Positions 35,746 to 44,659 of a stretch of DNA of 64,000 bases are shown here, in pieces (position 1 is the stretch's first letter; each line of letters starts with the position of its first letter). The position numbers were made by a program, and so were the translations under genes. The DNA comes from Nitrobacteraceae bacterium AZCC 1564 (GTDB taxonomy: Bacteria; Pseudomonadota; Alphaproteobacteria; Rhizobiales; Xanthobacteraceae), in assembly GCA_036924835.1 (NCBI GenBank), contig JBAGRR010000001.1, positions 5,905,001 through 5,969,000 on the forward strand. The letters run 5' to 3'. The notes beneath the pieces are model-generated. The model was not told the DNA's origin. It made no database searches and was given only the letters and a program-made list of their open reading frames with translations.

Positions 35746-35812
35746 TTCGTCTTCGTCTCAGGGTGGCGGGGGCCGCACTGGGATATGTGTCACACGTGAA
35801 AGGCAGAGCACT

Positions 35813-36709
35813 ATGAAGCCAGCCCCTTTCGAATATGTCAGGCCGGAATCCATCGCAGAGGCCTGCACATTGCTCGCAGCCGATGAGGATGCGCGCATCA
35901 TCGCGGGCGGACAGACCCTGATCCCGATGTTGGCGATGCGGCTCGCACGGCCGGCAAAGCTTGTCGATATCTATCGTTTGCCTGAACTGAACGGCATTCG
36001 AACCGAAGACGGTTTTGTCGTCATCGGCGCGACAACGCGCCAGGTGCAGGTGGAGAACAGTGCGACGACGCGCAATGCGCTGCCGCTGCTAGCGAAAGCG
36101 TTGCCATGGGTCGGGCATCCGCCGACGCGCAACCGCGGCACGGTCGGAGGCTCGGTATCCAACGCCGACCCATCGGCGGAAATTCCGCTCGTTGCAGTCA
36201 CGCTTGGTGGCGAGATCGAGATCACCAATCCCGATGGAGTTACCACGATGCCGGCCGATGACTTCTTCATCGGTCCGATGCTCACCGCGGTGATGCCGGG
36301 CGATTGCGTCAGCGCTGTCCGTTTTCCCGTGTGGTCGCACGCCAAAGTGGGGACTGGTTTCCACGAAGTCAGCGCGCGCAAGTCGGACTTCGCCTTTGTT
36401 GCTGCTGCGGCCCAGGTCGCGCTCGACGATGATGGACGCTGTCTTGACGTTGCGCTGGGCATCGGTGGCGTCGGCGATCGTGCGATCCGCCTCGATGTGT
36501 CCGGATTGATTGGTGGCTCCCTCGACAAGGCATCGATCACTGATGCCGTCCGTGAGGCGACGAAAGTGCTTGAGCCAACAACGGACCTGCATGCATCGGC
36601 GGAATACCGTATGCGTGTTGCCAATGTTCTCGGAAGCCGTGCGCTTGAAGATGCAATTGCCGACGCCAAGTCGCCGGCAGCTCGGAGCGCTGCCGGAGTC
36701 GTGCAATGA
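35813..36709 (+). CDS. Molybdenum hydroxylase, FAD-binding subunit (CoxM-like)
   Basis: A 298-residue FAD subunit of the xanthine dehydrogenase/CO dehydrogenase family. FAD-binding motifs are AGGQTLIPMLAMRLARP near residue 33 and TVGGSVSNADPSAEIPL near 108; the C-terminal CO_deh_flav domain follows. It passes electrons from the Fe-S subunit to the acceptor. The start is ATG 35813. Its stop overlaps the next start (ATGA), so the subunits are coupled. Confidence 0.94.
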   Translation: MKPAPFEYVRPESIAEACTLLAADEDARIIAGGQTLIPMLAMRLARPAKLVDIYRLPELNGIRTEDGFVVIGATTRQVQVENSATTRNALPLLAKALPWVGHPPTRNRGTVGGSVSNADPSAEIPLVAVTLGGEIEITNPDGVTTMPADDFFIGPMLTAVMPGDCVSAVRFPVWSHAKVGTGFHEVSARKSDFAFVAAAAQVALDDDGRCLDVALGIGGVGDRAIRLDVSGLIGGSLDKASITDAVREATKVLEPTTDLHASAEYRMRVANVLGSRALEDAIADAKSPAARSAAGVVQ

Positions 36710-37305
36710 AAGTGAATCTTAAAGTGAATGGCCGTTCGCGGACGGTCGATGTCGAGCCGCGCAAGACCTTGCTCGATACTCTGCGGGAAGATCTCGCGCT
36801 TGTTGGCAGCCACGCGGGATGCGAGCACGGCGTTTGCGGTGCGTGCACCATTCTGCTCGATGGCGTGCCGGTACGCTCGTGTCTGATGTTTGCAGCTCAG
36901 TCCGATGGATATGAGATCACAACCATCGAGGGGCTGGCGCCTGCACCGGGCGAGCTTGGGGTCATCCAGGACGCCTTCTGCGAAACCCATGGTCTGCAGT
37001 GCGGTTACTGCACGCCGGGCATGATCCTGACCGCTCACTCTCTGCTTGAGCGCGTGGAAAATCCGACGCGCGAGGACATTGTCGAAGCCATCTCAGGCAA
37101 CATCTGCCGTTGCACCGGATATGGACAGATCGTGGAAGCGATCGAGTTCGCAGCCGATCGTCTACGCAAGGCCAACGCACCACGACACCTCAAGGGATCG
37201 CACGCCAATGAGCCGGTAAAGGATCCCAACGCGAAGACCGATGCGCCTCAAGAAGGCATCCTTGAAGCCGCAGAAGCGGACACGCCCCATGGAGGACGCT
37301 CATGA
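36706..37305 (+). CDS. Molybdenum hydroxylase, 2x[2Fe-2S] subunit (CoxS-like)
   Basis: A 199-residue iron-sulfur subunit. The plant-ferredoxin-type cluster site is CEHGVCGACTILLDG near residue 43 and the second cluster site is CGYCTPGM near 101 with CRCTGY near 133. The last 40 residues (KGSHANEPVKDPNAKTDAPQ and onward) exceed the usual 155-165-residue length and look disordered. It is coupled on both sides by ATGA overlaps. Confidence 0.95.
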   Translation: MKVNLKVNGRSRTVDVEPRKTLLDTLREDLALVGSHAGCEHGVCGACTILLDGVPVRSCLMFAAQSDGYEITTIEGLAPAPGELGVIQDAFCETHGLQCGYCTPGMILTAHSLLERVENPTREDIVEAISGNICRCTGYGQIVEAIEFAADRLRKANAPRHLKGSHANEPVKDPNAKTDAPQEGILEAAEADTPHGGRS

Positions 37306-39695
37306 GCGGGGAACCGACAACACTGAAGTTCGTTTCGTCGAACCGGCGCGTCCGCGAAGACCGGCGCTTTGTTGCCGGCCATGGCCGTTATGTCGCGGAC
37401 ATCGCGCTCGACGAGTTGCTGCATGTGGCCTTGGTGCCGTCGCAGCATCCAGCCGCAAAGATCAAATCGATCGACACCAGTGCCGCGCTGAAAATGCCGG
37501 GCGTGGTCTATGCGCTGACCGGTGAAGAGCTAGCCAAGGCTGTCGATCCTCTGATGAACGGCCTCGATACGCCGAAAGTGCGCCGCTATCCGCTGGCCGT
37601 TAATCAGGTGCGATATGCCGGTGAGTGGGTTGTGGCGGTGGTCGCTGAAACCCGCGCACAGGCTGAAGACGCTGCGGAAAAGGTGAAGATCGATTATGAA
37701 CCGCTGCCGTACGTCATCGACGCGGAAGAGGCGATTACCGACGCGAGCCCCAAGGTTCATCCCGAGCACGGCACCAACGTGTTGCTCGACAAGCTGTTCG
37801 TCTGGGGCGAGGTCGACAAGCATTTCGCTGAAAGTCCGCGTCATCTGTCATTCCGGGTGGTCTGGGGCCGCAATTCGACCGTGCCGATTGAAACGTTCGG
37901 CGTGGTCGCGCAGTGGGATCCGTGGCGCGAGATGCTCGACGTCTGGGCATCGATCCAGATGCCGAAGTATCCGGATCAGATTTCCCGCGCACTTCGCATC
38001 CCGACCAACAATGTCCGCGTGCATCAGGATGTCGACGTCGGTGGCAGCTACGGCGTCAAGCGCGGTATCAAGCACACCGTGCTGGCGTCGCATCTGGCGC
38101 GCATTATCGGTCGTCCGGTGCGGCTGATCGAGGACCGGCTCGAGAACATGCGGGCAGGGGATGCCCATGGTCCTGAGCGCATCTTCGACGTTGAGGTTGC
38201 ATTCAACGACGACGGCATCGTCAAGTCGATGAAAATGCGGGCACTGGACAACGTCGGCGGCTATGCCGGCCGTTCGCCGTTCCAGCTCGGCAAGCCGATC
38301 GGCGCCATCGTCGGCCCCTACAAGATCGAAAGCGTGCAGTATCGCGCGATGGCGACGATGTCGAACAAGGCGGCGCAAGAGGCGGTGCGCGGTTTCGGTC
38401 AGGCGCCGACGAATTACGCAATCGAAACCGCGATCGATAAGGTGGCGGCTGCGGTTGGCCTCGACCGCCTCGAAGTTCGCCGCCGGAATTTCATCCGCAA
38501 GGAGGAATTCCCTTACCTGATCCCGAGCGGAACGCATTACGACAGCGGCGACTATCACACCGTCGTCGACAAGGTGTTGGCGAGCGCGGACTACGAGGCG
38601 CTGGTCAAGGAGCGTGATGAGCTGCGCGCGTCCGGCATGATGGCGGGTATCGGCATTGCGGCTTGTCTTGAGCCGAGCGGCGGTAACTCGTCGTTCGAGC
38701 CGTTGCTTAACGAGAAGAACACGACCACCACGTGGATGGACTCCTGCCGCATCAACGTCGATGGCGTCGGGTTCGTTACTGTGACCATTCACACGACGTC
38801 GGCCGGTCAGGGCCATGAGACGCTCGCGGCAACCGTCGTTGGCGAAGTGCTCGAGATCGACCCTGACATGATCCGCGTTGTGCGTCCGGACTCACTGGCG
38901 AGCCTGCCGTCGAATACACCGGTTGGCAGCCGCATGGCGATCATGATGGGTGGTGCGTGCTATCACGCAGCCCTCAAGCTCAAGGCCAAGCTGACCAAGA
39001 TTGGTGCACATCAGTTCGGTCTCGGCGAAAACGATGTCGAGTATGCCGGCGGTGCCGTCTCCGACCCCAAGTCGAAGAAATCGCTGTCCTGGGCTGAGCT
39101 GGTGAACATCGGACACCGTCACTTCCATGCGCTGCCCGAGGGCATGGAGCCAGGTCTGGAGACGACGCATGTGATGCAGGTGCCGACCGGCACCAAGCTG
39201 CCGGAGAACGGCCGCGTTCAGATGTATCCGTGCCATTCGTTCGAGTTTCACCTCGTTCTGCTGGCGTTCGACCCGCAGATCACGAAGCCTGAAATCCGGC
39301 GTTACCTCATCGGCCATGACTGCGGCACGGTGATCAATCCGCACATCGTCAAGGGCATGACCCTCGGCGGTATCGCCCACGGCATCGGCGCGGCACTACT
39401 GGAAGAGTTCGCCTATGACAGCGAGGGCCAGCTCCTGACCCAGAGCTTCATGGACTACCTGCTACCGTCGTCGCACGAAGTCCCGCATGTCGAGATCGTG
39501 CACCACTGCACACCGTCGCCGTTCACCGTCTTCGGTCAGAAAGGCTCCGGCGAGAGCGGCTATCTCGGCTCGCCTGCGGCGATTTCCGGCGCGATCAACG
39601 ACGCAGTGTCGCCACTCAACATCTCGTTCTCGAAGCTTCCCATCCGTATCGCGGCGATCAGTGATGCCATCGCTGCGGCACAAGCGACTAAGTAA
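37302..39695 (+). CDS. Molybdenum hydroxylase, molybdopterin-binding large subunit (CoxL-like)
   Basis: A 797-residue large subunit of the xanthine dehydrogenase family. It has the ald_xan_dh_C domain in the first 130 residues, then the Mo-cofactor domain. The active-site loop reads AVRGFGQAP, not the AYRCSFR loop of true CO dehydrogenase, so it should hydroxylate an organic substrate. TTSAGQGHETLA and the C-terminal GSGESGYLG, with the catalytic Glu, are present. The substrate is unknown; neighbours suggest an aromatic or N-heterocyclic acid. Coupled to the upstream subunit by ATGA. Confidence 0.95.
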   Translation: MSGEPTTLKFVSSNRRVREDRRFVAGHGRYVADIALDELLHVALVPSQHPAAKIKSIDTSAALKMPGVVYALTGEELAKAVDPLMNGLDTPKVRRYPLAVNQVRYAGEWVVAVVAETRAQAEDAAEKVKIDYEPLPYVIDAEEAITDASPKVHPEHGTNVLLDKLFVWGEVDKHFAESPRHLSFRVVWGRNSTVPIETFGVVAQWDPWREMLDVWASIQMPKYPDQISRALRIPTNNVRVHQDVDVGGSYGVKRGIKHTVLASHLARIIGRPVRLIEDRLENMRAGDAHGPERIFDVEVAFNDDGIVKSMKMRALDNVGGYAGRSPFQLGKPIGAIVGPYKIESVQYRAMATMSNKAAQEAVRGFGQAPTNYAIETAIDKVAAAVGLDRLEVRRRNFIRKEEFPYLIPSGTHYDSGDYHTVVDKVLASADYEALVKERDELRASGMMAGIGIAACLEPSGGNSSFEPLLNEKNTTTTWMDSCRINVDGVGFVTVTIHTTSAGQGHETLAATVVGEVLEIDPDMIRVVRPDSLASLPSNTPVGSRMAIMMGGACYHAALKLKAKLTKIGAHQFGLGENDVEYAGGAVSDPKSKKSLSWAELVNIGHRHFHALPEGMEPGLETTHVMQVPTGTKLPENGRVQMYPCHSFEFHLVLLAFDPQITKPEIRRYLIGHDCGTVINPHIVKGMTLGGIAHGIGAALLEEFAYDSEGQLLTQSFMDYLLPSSHEVPHVEIVHHCTPSPFTVFGQKGSGESGYLGSPAAISGAINDAVSPLNISFSKLPIRIAAISDAIAAAQATK

Positions 39696-39704
39696 GGACT
39701 GAGA

Positions 39705-40682
39705 ATGATCATCGATTGCCACGCCCACCTTGTGCCCCCCAGCCTGCTCGACGCGATCCGTGCAGAGAAGGCGAAGTTTCCGTCGATCCGCCTGATCGAG
39801 GAAGGCGGCAGCCTCGGCTTCTCGTTCGCTGGCAACAAGCCGACGCGGCCCGTGTCGAAGCCTCTCAGCGACATCGCTGGCCGTCTGCAGTGGATGGACA
39901 CCAACAAGATCGAAAAGCAGGTCGTCGGCGGCTGGCTCGATATGTTCGGCAACGAGATCCCTGCGGAAGAGGGCACCCGGTGGGCGCGGTTGATCAACAC
40001 CCATCTCGCCCAGGCGGCGAAGGAGCAGCCTCGCTTCATCCCGCTGGCAACGGTGCCGCTGCAGGACGGCGCTCGCGCCGCCGAGGTGCTGCGTGAAGCG
40101 CACGGTCTCGGCTTCAAGGGCGTGATGATCGGAACGCAGCCGAAGGGCAAGGGCGGCGTGCTCGACGATCCGTCGCTCAATCCATTCTGGGAAGCCGCCA
40201 ACGATCTGGGCTCGATCATCTTCATCCACCCCGTGTTCGAGAGCGGCGACGACCGCGTGCATGACTACGGTATGGCCAATGCTGTCGGCCGCATCACCGA
40301 CACGCTGATTGCGATGTCGCGCATGATCTATGCGGGTCACATCACACGCTATTCCAACATGAAGGTCGTTGCCGGTATCGGCGGCGCGGCGCTGCCTTAC
40401 GTGATCGGCCGTCTGCGCCGCAACTATTCGCTCGACAAGGAGAAGCTCGGCGATCCGGATGCCGCGCTGGCGGCGATGTATTACGACACCATCGTGCAGG
40501 ACACGCGCGCGCTGCGTTACCTCGCGGATGTGGTTGGCGCAGATCGCATCATGATGGGATCGGACATGCCATTCCCGATCGGCGATCTGGCTCCATTGAA
40601 TATCGTCAAGGAAACCTCGTTCTCCGACAGCGAGCGCGCCTCCATTAATGGCGGCCTCGCGAAGAAACTGTTCGGTGTCTAA
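39705..40682 (+). CDS. Amidohydrolase family 2 (ACMSD-like) protein
   Basis: A 325-residue TIM-barrel metal enzyme related to aminocarboxymuconate-semialdehyde decarboxylase. Metal ligands are visible in CHAHL at the N-terminus, FIHPVF near residue 177 and GSDMPFP near 286. Members decarboxylate or hydrolyse aromatic acids and ring-cleavage products. Its place right behind the Mo hydroxylase suggests it acts on the hydroxylated product. Nine bases separate it from the large-subunit gene. Confidence 0.92.
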   Translation: MIIDCHAHLVPPSLLDAIRAEKAKFPSIRLIEEGGSLGFSFAGNKPTRPVSKPLSDIAGRLQWMDTNKIEKQVVGGWLDMFGNEIPAEEGTRWARLINTHLAQAAKEQPRFIPLATVPLQDGARAAEVLREAHGLGFKGVMIGTQPKGKGGVLDDPSLNPFWEAANDLGSIIFIHPVFESGDDRVHDYGMANAVGRITDTLIAMSRMIYAGHITRYSNMKVVAGIGGAALPYVIGRLRRNYSLDKEKLGDPDAALAAMYYDTIVQDTRALRYLADVVGADRIMMGSDMPFPIGDLAPLNIVKETSFSDSERASINGGLAKKLFGV

Positions 40683-40691
40683 GGAGGCAGC

Positions 40692-41159
40692 ATGAAACTC
40701 GAGATTGGCGGCAGCGAAACAGTTCCGGCACCGGTTGAAGCGCTTTGGGTGGCGCTGAACGATCCCGTTGTGCTGACCCGGTGCATCCCGGGCTGCAAGA
40801 GCATGACGGAAACCGCTCCGGATTCTTACAAAGTCGAGATGCAGCTCCGCGTGGCTGCGGTCGGCGGCTCGTTCGAAGGTGAAATCAGCCTTTCGGACAA
40901 GGACGCGCCGCAGGCCTGCAGCATCAAGGTATCAGGAGCGGGCACGCTCGGACACGGCAACGGCACGGCGCGCTTTGAGATCGAGCCCGATGGCGAGGGT
41001 TCGTCCAAGCTGATCTACAAGGGCACGGGTGAGATCGGCGGTCTGGTGGCCGGCGTTGGACAGCGAATTCTGTCCAGTGTGTCCAAGCATTTGATCGGCC
41101 GTTTCTTCGTTGCGCTTCGCAAGGAGTTCGAGGCGCCGGTGCACGGGGCTGCGGAGTAA
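40692..41159 (+). CDS. CoxG-like SRPBCC protein
   Basis: A 155-residue SRPBCC-fold protein of the CoxG family: GSETVPAPVEALWVALNDP, CIPGCKSM and the C-terminal QRILSSVSKHLIGRFF are typical. CoxG-type proteins accompany molybdenum hydroxylases and are thought to anchor them to the membrane or aid assembly. AAGGAGG precedes the ATG at 40692. It lies nine bases after the amidohydrolase gene and three before the hydrolase gene. Confidence 0.92.
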   Translation: MKLEIGGSETVPAPVEALWVALNDPVVLTRCIPGCKSMTETAPDSYKVEMQLRVAAVGGSFEGEISLSDKDAPQACSIKVSGAGTLGHGNGTARFEIEPDGEGSSKLIYKGTGEIGGLVAGVGQRILSSVSKHLIGRFFVALRKEFEAPVHGAAE

Positions 41160-41162
41160 CGC

Positions 41163-41984
41163 ATGGCAATGACGTCATCACGCATCGAACGAATTGAGGT
41201 CGAGCCGGGTGTGCGGCTGGCGGTGGAGGTTGCTCCGCCGTCCAGCAAACCTGTCGTGATGCTGAGCAGTTCGATCGGTGCCAGCATGACAATGTGGGAC
41301 GAGCTCGTCGAACGGATGTCCGACAAAGTTCGGATCATCCGCTACGACACCCGTGGTCACGGGCAGTCGGACGTTCCCGCCGGACCTTATTCCATTGACC
41401 GGCTCGGTCAGGATGCAGAGGCCATTCTCGCGGCGCTTGATATCCAGAGCGCCGTGTTCTGCGGCTTGTCGCTTGGCGGTTTGACAGGGATGTGGCTTGG
41501 TGCCGCACGTTCAAAGCGCGTGGCCGGGTTGATCCTTGCCAACACTGCAGCCAATTTTCCTCCCGCAACAATGTGGCAGGAGCGAGCGGCTGCGGTGCGG
41601 ACCAACGGCCTGCAATCACTCGTCGGCGCGACGCTCGATCGTTGGTTCACCAAGTCGTATCAGGCGAAGCATCCCGATCGTCTCGCGGAGTTGGGGAAGA
41701 TGATCGGCGCAACGCCGGCGGAAGGCTATGCCGGATGTTGTGAAGTGTTGGCCGTGGCCGATCTCAGACCGCGTCTGGCCAATGTTGCATGCCCCGTTCG
41801 CGTGATCTGCGGACAGCATGATCCTTCAACGCCTCCGGCGCGCGGCGAGGAGATCGTCGCTTCGATCGCCGGTGCCGACATGGTGGTTCTTGATGCAGCT
41901 CACATTTCGGCGGTGGAAGCGCCGGACGCCTTTGCCGAGGCGGTGAGCCAGTTCCTATCCCGCACGTTAAGCGCGGCCACATGA
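41163..41984 (+). CDS. Alpha/beta hydrolase, 3-oxoadipate enol-lactonase-like
   Basis: A 273-residue alpha/beta hydrolase with the nucleophile elbow GLSLGG (Ser near residue 103), Asp in ICGQHDPSTPP and His in DAAHISAVE. The overall pattern (RYDTRGHGQSDVP, SLGGLTGMWLG) resembles PcaD enol-lactonases of the beta-ketoadipate pathway, but no other pca gene is present, so it may hydrolyse another lactone, ester or amide of this pathway. It is closely packed in the operon. Confidence 0.9.
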   Translation: MAMTSSRIERIEVEPGVRLAVEVAPPSSKPVVMLSSSIGASMTMWDELVERMSDKVRIIRYDTRGHGQSDVPAGPYSIDRLGQDAEAILAALDIQSAVFCGLSLGGLTGMWLGAARSKRVAGLILANTAANFPPATMWQERAAAVRTNGLQSLVGATLDRWFTKSYQAKHPDRLAELGKMIGATPAEGYAGCCEVLAVADLRPRLANVACPVRVICGQHDPSTPPARGEEIVASIAGADMVVLDAAHISAVEAPDAFAEAVSQFLSRTLSAAT

Positions 41985-42004
41985 TCATCGGGAGGAGACG
42001 TACT

Positions 42005-42976
42005 GTGAAGAAAATTGCATTTGCATTGGGATTGCTTTCCGCCGTTGTCACGGCATCGCCGCTCTCCGCGCAGGGCTTGCCAAAGATCTCGATTGTGGTG
42101 TTCGGCGCGCCGTCGCTCGGCGCGTTCCTGCCGCCCGTCATCAAGGCACAGAAGCTCGACGAGAAAAACGGCATCTCCATCGATTTCCAGGAGCGGACCC
42201 CTGACGCTTACACCGCGCAGTTCAACTCCGGCGAATTCCAGGTCGGCGGCAGTGCTGCGCTGCTGACCGTTGGCCTTGCCGACGTTCGCGGCGTCAAGGT
42301 GACGTATCTCTTCAATTTGTTCGACTTCTGGGGCGCGGTCGTGACCTCGCGTCCAGAGATCAAGTCGCTCAAGGACATTGAAGGCAAGGATCTCGCCGCG
42401 GCCAAGGGCACCACGAACTATGTGATGTTCGACTGGTTTGCCCGGCAGCTTGGCGCGGATACCAGCAAGTTCTCGGTCATCAACACCGCAACGCCTGGCC
42501 TGGTCGGCTATGCGCTCGCGGATCGTGCTTCGGCCGTCCAACTCTGGGAGCCAGCCTACACGACGCTGCACGCCAAGAAGCCCAGCGTCCGAATGCTGGA
42601 TCTGAAGATCACCGAGAACTGGAAGAAGTTCACGGGCAGCACCAACATTCCGTACCTCGGCGTGGCTGCTCATGTGGCCTGGGCTGAAAAGAACAAGGAC
42701 CTCATTCCAAAGCTCTACACGGCCTACAAGCAGGCGGCTGAATGGGTTGCAAAGAACCCGGACGATGCAGCCAAGCTGATTGCGGCCAAGGGCACCGAGG
42801 ACGACCGCAAGGCGATTGCCGAGCTCATTCGCGCCAACGATCGTCTTGGCATGAATCTGCGCACCGCGGCCGAGGTGAGCAAGGAAATCAAGTCCGTCTA
42901 TGAAGCTGGAAAGTCGATTGCCTTCTTGCCGTCGGATCCAGCACCGTCAACGATTTACGAAGGGCCGATGAAATGA
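42005..42976 (+). CDS. NitT/TauT-type ABC transporter substrate-binding protein
   Basis: A 323-residue periplasmic binding protein with a Sec signal peptide (KKIAFALGLLSAVVTASPLSAQ). The mature part has the SsuA/THI5-like two-lobed pattern (AFLPPVIKAQKLDEKNGISIDF, QVGGSAALLTVGLADVRG). GTG 42005 is the start: GGAGGAG lies seven bases upstream and the signal peptide begins there; an ATG at 41981 would overlap the previous gene. It should deliver the operon's substrate to the permease encoded next. Coupled by ATGA. Confidence 0.92.
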   Translation: MKKIAFALGLLSAVVTASPLSAQGLPKISIVVFGAPSLGAFLPPVIKAQKLDEKNGISIDFQERTPDAYTAQFNSGEFQVGGSAALLTVGLADVRGVKVTYLFNLFDFWGAVVTSRPEIKSLKDIEGKDLAAAKGTTNYVMFDWFARQLGADTSKFSVINTATPGLVGYALADRASAVQLWEPAYTTLHAKKPSVRMLDLKITENWKKFTGSTNIPYLGVAAHVAWAEKNKDLIPKLYTAYKQAAEWVAKNPDDAAKLIAAKGTEDDRKAIAELIRANDRLGMNLRTAAEVSKEIKSVYEAGKSIAFLPSDPAPSTIYEGPMK

Positions 42977-43785
42977 CGGCATCCGCAACGCAAAGCGCGT
43001 CGGGAATTGTAAGTTTTGGTTCGGGCGCATTGCGCAAGGCAGTATCTTACGTGCTGCCTTTCGCGGTCGTCGCGGGGCTGTGGCAATTTGCGTCGCTGTT
43101 CTTCCCGCCATTCCTGTTTCCGTCGCTGGTAGACGTCTTCTGGCGTTTTCTGAGCATCGTGACGGATTGGTCGCAGTTCGTCGACGTTTTCGCGACAGTC
43201 ATGCGCATTCTCGCGGGGCTCGCCGGTGCATTCATCATTGGTGCAATCCTGGCTGTGATCATGGCGAAGTCGCGTGCGGCAAACGACTTCCTGTCGCCGA
43301 TCCTGACGCTGTTTCAGGGTATCCCGGCGCTCTCGTGGGTGGTGTTCGCCATCATTTGGTTCCACGGGATTGAGCCGCGCATCTTCTTCATCATGGTGAT
43401 GACGACGCTTCCTGCGTTTGCATTCCAGGTGCTGGGTGCGCTGCAAGCGATGTCGCGAGATCTCACCGAAATGGTGATGAGTTTCCGGCCCACCCGGTAC
43501 AAGTTGCTCAAGTCGATGATCTTCCCGGCCGTCCTTCCGGACATTCTCACCGCCTGGAAGGTCAACCTCGGCAACGCATCGCGTGTGGTCGTGGTCGCCG
43601 AACTCGTCGGCGCCACCGGTGGCGTTGGCTATCAGCTTCTCCAGCAGCAGCAGGTGTTCGATATGGCGGGCGCGCTGGCCTGGACGCTGCAACTGGTGCT
43701 GTTTGTTCTGATCGTTCAGGCCATCCTGACTTTCATCGAGAACATCGCCTTCCGCTATCGTGCTGTTTCGGAGCGTACGCTATGA
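42973..43785 (+). CDS. NitT/TauT-type ABC transporter permease
   Basis: A 270-residue BPD_transp_1 permease with six membrane segments. The coupling-loop region FQVLGALQAMSRDLTEMVMSF...KSMIFPAVLPDILTAWKVNLGNA is the EAA-type motif that contacts the ATPase. It overlaps both neighbours by ATGA, forming a complete importer with the binding protein and ATPase. Confidence 0.94.
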   Translation: MTASATQSASGIVSFGSGALRKAVSYVLPFAVVAGLWQFASLFFPPFLFPSLVDVFWRFLSIVTDWSQFVDVFATVMRILAGLAGAFIIGAILAVIMAKSRAANDFLSPILTLFQGIPALSWVVFAIIWFHGIEPRIFFIMVMTTLPAFAFQVLGALQAMSRDLTEMVMSFRPTRYKLLKSMIFPAVLPDILTAWKVNLGNASRVVVVAELVGATGGVGYQLLQQQQVFDMAGALAWTLQLVLFVLIVQAILTFIENIAFRYRAVSERTL

Positions 43786-44546
43786 CCAACGAAACCCCGA
43801 AGGCTGCGATCAGCCTCGAAAAGGTCTCCAAGATTTTCGGCAAGGCGAAGTCTGAAGGCTCGTACGTCGCCGTCGACAAACTGAACCTTCAGGTGGCGCA
43901 GGGACAGATGCTTGCGCTGCTCGGCAAGACTGGTTGTGGCAAGTCGACGATCTTCAACATGATCGCAGGCTTGACCGAGCCGACCGAAGGAAAAGTGACC
44001 GTTGATGGACGCGATCCTTTCCGCGAGTTCGACGCGTTCCGCGGCAAGATGGCGATTGTCTTCCAGAACGACCGGCTATTGCCATGGCGAACGGCCATCG
44101 AGAACGTCGAACTCGGACTCGAAATGCTCAATACGCCGGCAGGAGAGCGCAGGGCGACTGCCCAGCGCTGGCTGGAGACACTCGGCCTGCGTGGCCACGA
44201 GCACGATTATCCGCATGCACTGTCGGGCGGCATGAGGCAGCGTGTCTCAATTGCCCGGGCCTTCGCGACCAATGCCAACATCCTGCTTTGCGACGAGCCG
44301 TTTTCAGCGCTCGACGAAATGACCGGCAAGAAGCTGCGGGCGGAGTTCGTCAAGCTGGTGAAGGAAAACGGCAAGACGGCGGTCTTCATTACACACTCGA
44401 TCAACGAGGCTCTGGAGATCGGGGATCGGATCGTCGTGCTCAAGCGGCCTGCCAACATCGCCGTCGATATTCCGCTAACGTCAACGACCACAGTGGAGAA
44501 CAAGGAAGTGATCCGCGGGCAGATCCAGGGCGTCCTGGCTGCCTGA
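43782..44546 (+). CDS. NitT/TauT-type ABC transporter ATP-binding protein
   Basis: A 254-residue ATPase: Walker A LLGKTGCGKSTIF near residue 46, signature LSGGMRQRVSIARA near 146, Walker B ILLCDEPFSALDE near 166 and the switch His in VFITHSINEAL. It powers the adjacent permease. It is the last gene before a strong palindrome, so the operon probably ends here. Confidence 0.94.
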   Translation: MTNETPKAAISLEKVSKIFGKAKSEGSYVAVDKLNLQVAQGQMLALLGKTGCGKSTIFNMIAGLTEPTEGKVTVDGRDPFREFDAFRGKMAIVFQNDRLLPWRTAIENVELGLEMLNTPAGERRATAQRWLETLGLRGHEHDYPHALSGGMRQRVSIARAFATNANILLCDEPFSALDEMTGKKLRAEFVKLVKENGKTAVFITHSINEALEIGDRIVVLKRPANIAVDIPLTSTTTVENKEVIRGQIQGVLAA

Positions 44547-44558
44547 GGCTAAATAAGA

Positions 44559-44588
44559 CTAGAGCTTCGGCTTACACCGAAGCTCTAG
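44559..44588 (+). terminator. Perfect palindrome at the operon end
   Basis: CTAGAGCTTCGG (44559-44570) and CCGAAGCTCTAG (44577-44588), a 12-bp perfect stem with a 6-base loop, 12 bases after the ATPase gene. It should stop or stabilise the long transcript. It ends in CTAG like the repeats to the left but shares no arm sequence with them. Confidence 0.7.
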
Positions 44589-44659
44589 ATTCTATTTCTG
44601 ACGCGTTTTCTTCACGCGAACCGAAAAAGCTATAAAAAAATACTTAGGGGAGTGAATTC

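Noticed and set aside
37302-39695. True CO dehydrogenase (coxL)
   Set aside because: The active-site loop is AVRGFGQAP, without the cysteine-bearing AYRCSFR loop of CO-oxidising enzymes.
44559-44588. Perfect CTAG-ended palindrome as a member of the repeat family
   Set aside because: It is only 30 bp, shares no arm sequence with the elements and lies at an operon end, so it is treated as a terminator-like hairpin.
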